DNA of 64,000 bases from positions 11,656,001-11,720,000 of the forward strand of contig NC_067203.1 in NCBI RefSeq assembly GCF_026262505.1, given 5' to 3'. The position numbers and the translations under genes are program-made. Shown here piece by piece: positions 61,182 to 64,000 of this stretch; within the stretch, counting starts at the first letter, position 1, and each line of letters starts with the position of its first letter. This stretch comes from Trichomonas vaginalis G3 (lineage: Eukaryota; Parabasalia; Trichomonadida; Trichomonadidae). The notes beneath the pieces are model-generated. The model was not told the origin of the DNA and did not search any database. It was given only the letters and a program-made list of their open reading frames with translations.

Positions 61182-63200
61182 TCACTTCTTAACAAAGTAA
61201 TATGTGCTTCTTACACCACCATAGCTCAAACGTTTCTTTTCAAACATCGATTGAAACTTATTTTGAGCCATTGGCTTTAGTCTCTTTTTCTTCAAATACG
61301 CCAAGAAATCTTCTTCACATCTTTTCACTTCATAGCCTTCTTTAAACTCCTCCTTGTTAAGTTCTATGAAATCCTTTATATCATTCTTTGTTGCAATGGC
61401 TTCTTCACGAACGACATCATGAACTATTTCATCACTGTTCTCATGTATGACCTCCTCACTGTTCTCATGAACTATTTCATCACTGTTCTCATGTATGACC
61501 TCCTCACTGTTCTCATGAACTATTTCAATACTGTTCTCATGAACGACCTCCTTACTGTCTTTCATAAGCGTTTCAAAGTCTCCTTTACTCATTACTTCAA
61601 TCTCATGCTGTTCACAGTAGTACTTAAACTCACTGTATATGTCTTTGTTGTATGTTATATTGCTTCCCATGTACTCCATGAATTTTTCAAGCACTTCCTC
61701 ATAATTCACTGTTTCTTTCTTTCCACGACCTTCTAATATCATACTTGCTTCGTAAATATAACTTCTTGCAGAACCATCTCGCTTTCTACTTCTCTTCACA
61801 AATTCTCTCATCTTGCCACTAAATACATTTGAACTACATGCAAAGAATTCATTCTCCTTCGCAAATTCTTTATATCTTCTGTAGCACTCTGTACAATTCC
61901 ATCCGGATACAAACTTTTCATAGAACTCCTCGTAAAACATTTGGTAAGGTGTTTTGTTCATTTCGATGAGTTCTTGTTTAGCCCTGGTGAATGGTATCTT
62001 CCTTACATCAAATTCACTTAAATCTTTCTTCATGAAGTACGTCAGTAAGTTTGAATAAAACTCTTCATTAAAGCTTTCAATGAGATTTGAGAAATATTCG
62101 TAATTTCCTTTGTATCTGCTGCTTACGTCAATGACAACAAATCTTCTGTCGTCTTTGTCAATCTTTACTGAGTTGAAGTTGTTAGATATCATGATGATAT
62201 TACAAACATTCTCTATCTTTCTTACTGGTTGACACTTCTGATTTAAGTCCAACTGAGTCTCTGTTACTATTGACTTTAGTGCGTCGTGGTTCATGACCTT
62301 AGACGTATCACATGAGCTTAGTTCATTGCATACGATGAGCTTCATGTTCTCAATAGCAGCATTGAATCTACCAACCACATTCTCTATTGCCGTTATATTA
62401 TTGTTGGCGTACTTGCTAATGAGCTCGCATAGAACATTACTAAGTACATTCTTACCAGTTCCTTGCTTTCCTATTAACAAAAGTACTGTTCCAGTCTTTC
62501 CACAAGGATTTTGAACGATGTAGGCGAACCAGTTCAAAACATACTCATAAAGCTCTTCATCCTCATTACATATGACATCGTGAACATGTTTCAAATATCC
62601 TTCAATAACGCTTTCATCTACTTCATTCAGTACCTCATACTCATATCCTCTGAAATAGCTGTAGATGTCATCTCTTTCGTCAAAGAATCTCATGCCTGAC
62701 TTCATAAGATAGTTCTTGTTCTGACCCGCTTCATAAATCATCAGTGCGTTCACATCCTTCTCCTCAATACGTCCTACATAAATACTCTTCATGAGCTTAT
62801 TGAATTCCTTGCTATCTACTGACACAAGTGTTGTTGTGTCTCGTATTCCATCATAATCTTTCACTAGATATGTCATACGTGCTCCGTCAATAACAACAAC
62901 ACATCTTCTTAAGTCATTTATAACACTAGCTATGTCAATACCTTCTTCACTCATGTACTTATTTCTTCTCAAGTCCTTTAGTGTGAAAGTGTCTCTAAGT
63001 TCTATTTCAAGCAATTCATTTACACATCCTTTGCAATACTTCTCTATAAAATATTTCTGTCGTTCTTTACTAAGTTTCTTAACAGCTCTGAAGAACCATG
63101 TGTTTTGACTCAAACATCCTTCACAACTTCTCTCATTCATTCCTAGTTCTTTCATGTCATTGACTTCTTCTGTAATGTTAGATGTTGTTGTTTCGCTCAT
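61182..63200 (-). CDS. Superfamily 3 (D5-like) helicase, looks whole
   Basis: 672 codons. Two Cys-x2-Cys pairs (26/29 and 56/59) form a likely zinc finger near the N-terminus. The SF3 ATPase core has Walker A GKQGTGKN (244-251), Walker B MKLIVCNEL (286-294) and the motif C-like NVCNIIMISNNF (331-342). A helicase-flanking domain precedes it. Acidic tandem repeats of VHENSEE / IHENSDE lie at about 555-600, and a basic C-terminal part follows. Such helicases with D5-like architecture replicate viral and Polinton-like DNA. It is related to the decayed helicase of Maverick B. No primase domain is seen in this frame. I assign it to a virus-like accessory element. Confidence 0.8.
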   Translation of the reverse strand: MSETTTSNITEEVNDMKELGMNERSCEGCLSQNTWFFRAVKKLSKERQKYFIEKYCKGCVNELLEIELRDTFTLKDLRRNKYMSEEGIDIASVINDLRRCVVVIDGARMTYLVKDYDGIRDTTTLVSVDSKEFNKLMKSIYVGRIEEKDVNALMIYEAGQNKNYLMKSGMRFFDERDDIYSYFRGYEYEVLNEVDESVIEGYLKHVHDVICNEDEELYEYVLNWFAYIVQNPCGKTGTVLLLIGKQGTGKNVLSNVLCELISKYANNNITAIENVVGRFNAAIENMKLIVCNELSSCDTSKVMNHDALKSIVTETQLDLNQKCQPVRKIENVCNIIMISNNFNSVKIDKDDRRFVVIDVSSRYKGNYEYFSNLIESFNEEFYSNLLTYFMKKDLSEFDVRKIPFTRAKQELIEMNKTPYQMFYEEFYEKFVSGWNCTECYRRYKEFAKENEFFACSSNVFSGKMREFVKRSRKRDGSARSYIYEASMILEGRGKKETVNYEEVLEKFMEYMGSNITYNKDIYSEFKYYCEQHEIEVMSKGDFETLMKDSKEVVHENSIEIVHENSEEVIHENSDEIVHENSEEVIHENSDEIVHDVVREEAIATKNDIKDFIELNKEEFKEGYEVKRCEEDFLAYLKKKRLKPMAQNKFQSMFEKKRLSYGGVRSTYYFVKK
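61405..61545 (-). repeat. In-frame repeats encoding HENS units in the helicase
   Basis: About five 24-30-bp units around TCACTGTTCTCATGAACTAT on the + strand, in frame with the helicase, encoding an acidic low-complexity tract. Confidence 0.85.
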
Positions 63201-63288
63201 GTTCTTTCACTAATGTTAAAAAGTTCTGTTGTACGAATTTTGAACAGAATTTAGAGCAGTTATGAAACAATGAAGTATTTTTACGCTA
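63201..63288. promoter_or_regulatory. Divergent intergenic region of the right-hand element
   Basis: 88 bp between the start of the helicase on the complement and the start of the 164-codon gene on the + strand. Presumably it holds both promoters; no specific motif is identified. Confidence 0.4.
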
Positions 63289-63783
63289 TTGAAAGGAACT
63301 ATGAGAGTGAAGTACATGACAGCAATGACAAAAGGAACTAATATCAAACCTAATGAAATCGCTCACGAGGACATAGAGCTTAACAAGTACTTTGTGGAAT
63401 ATCTTATAAGTGAAGAGTATGTAAGACCTTACTTCATGTTTGACAGCATGAATGAGGATGTTATTTCATGGTTAAAGAATATAAGCAATGTTTTCGGTAA
63501 GTACGTCATAGATGACAAAGGTCTTGTTGTATTTTATGAGACAGCAATACGAACACAGGAACTAATGGATATTATGCATTCAACAGCAAAGAAAGGATTT
63601 AGTACTATTGGCATGAATGAACATTGCAGGAATGACATATACAACCTATGCTCACGAAAGCCTTACACAAAAGCAATACAAATGATAGAACATAAGTGTC
63701 TAAGGTCAGCAAATGAAATATTACTGTCAGTGGTTATGAAAGAACTGTTAGCAAAGATGAGTGGAAACAGCTATTCATATTAA
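63289..63783 (+). CDS. 164-residue protein beside the helicase (possible primase-like part)
   Basis: MKGTMRVKYMTAMTKGTNIK... is mixed alpha/beta. RPYFMFDSMNEDVISWLKNI could be a strand with acidic residues like the first metal-binding motif of archaeo-eukaryotic-type primases (compare Y-F-D-x-D), and KKGFSTIGMNEHCRNDIYNL follows. The similarity is weak. It lies directly upstream of a second copy of the helicase 5' end, on the same strand. As part of a virus-like element it is described only as it stands; the region appears to hold about one break. Confidence 0.4.
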   Translation: MKGTMRVKYMTAMTKGTNIKPNEIAHEDIELNKYFVEYLISEEYVRPYFMFDSMNEDVISWLKNISNVFGKYVIDDKGLVVFYETAIRTQELMDIMHSTAKKGFSTIGMNEHCRNDIYNLCSRKPYTKAIQMIEHKCLRSANEILLSVVMKELLAKMSGNSYSY

Positions 63784-63889
63784 GGAAGGACGTTGCTGAA
63801 CTAGTTAAACCTGTTGCACAAACATTGTTTCAGATAAGACCAGCAATGACTAAGAACCCTTTGACCTTAGTCAATGAGACCATAGAGGT

Positions 63890-64000
63890 TGAAGATAATG
63901 ACATGAAAGAACTAGGAATGAATGAGAGAAGTTGTGAAGGATGTTTGAGTCAAAACACATGGTTCTTCAGAGCTGTTAAGAAACTTAGTAAAGAACGACA
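63890..64000 (+). pseudogene. Inverted partial copy of the helicase 5' end, cut by the window edge
   Basis: From about 63895 to the window end the sequence is the exact complement of about 63060-63165, the start of the helicase gene (MKELGMNERSCEGCLSQNTW). The sequence just before it differs from that in the full helicase gene. The rest of this copy lies outside the window, so its state cannot be judged. Confidence 0.85.

Noticed and set aside
1-64000. tRNA, rRNA and other structural RNA genes
   Set aside because: I looked for cloverleaf-type and rRNA-like conserved stretches by eye and recognised none; a covariance-model scan was not possible.

Overview
Organism. The window looks like a piece of the Trichomonas vaginalis nuclear genome, or a very close trichomonad. 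It is A+T-rich and shows no introns. It carries Maverick/Polinton elements at high density, a Tvmar-type mariner, and several ankyrin proteins with the DUF3447-like head that is greatly expanded in this parasite. It also holds a remnant of an iron superoxide dismutase and short intergenic spaces, one with a TCATTTTTA-type initiator just before a start codon. These identifications come from reading the translations; no database search was possible.

Layout. (1) 1-4506: the terminal part of one Maverick (A), cut by the window edge, in mirror image to the next element. (2) 4579-26101: a near full-length Maverick (B) of about 21.5 kb. Its recognisable parts are a Dam-like methyltransferase, a phage-tail-collar/fibre-like protein, a retrovirus-type integrase, a protein-primed-type family B DNA polymerase, an HNH-motif protein, a packaging ATPase, an SF3/D5-like helicase, a penton-like candidate, a major capsid protein candidate and two large structural-type proteins. 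Most genes are broken; several small ones and the two large ones look whole. (3) 26102-36123: host-type genes: a type I membrane protein, an OCRL-like inositol polyphosphate 5-phosphatase, an ankyrin protein with a young repeat expansion, a 301-residue unknown and a mucolipin/polycystin-like channel. (4) 37242-40636 and 52385-55787: two inverted copies of one 3.4-kb DNA transposon with 19-bp terminal repeats and 8-bp target duplications but no recognisable transposase. (5) 40645-52376, between those copies: a ubiquitin-like gene, an FeSOD pseudogene, two ankyrin genes whose repeats are separated by a 37-bp satellite, a 1.56-kb fold-back element made of consecutive hairpins, and a sirtuin. (6) 56747-59255: a third ankyrin copy, decayed and split by a mariner. 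(7) About 59256-64000: a different accessory element with small genes, minisatellites, an intact SF3 helicase and, at the right edge, an inverted partial copy of that helicase next to a 164-codon gene.

How it fits together. The host genes are single-gene units involved in phosphoinositide turnover, membrane channels, deacetylation and ubiquitin-like folds, and they form no pathway cluster. Most of the window is mobile DNA and its debris. The Maverick genes form one replication, packaging and capsid module. The 61-63 kb helicase is related in sequence to the Maverick helicase, which links the two accessory regions.

Most unusual signals: the hairpin-chain fold-back element at 48798-50361; the 37-bp satellite lying at ankyrin-repeat boundaries in three paralogues; the transposase-less 3.4-kb transposon pair; and the helicase element with its inverted duplication at the right edge.
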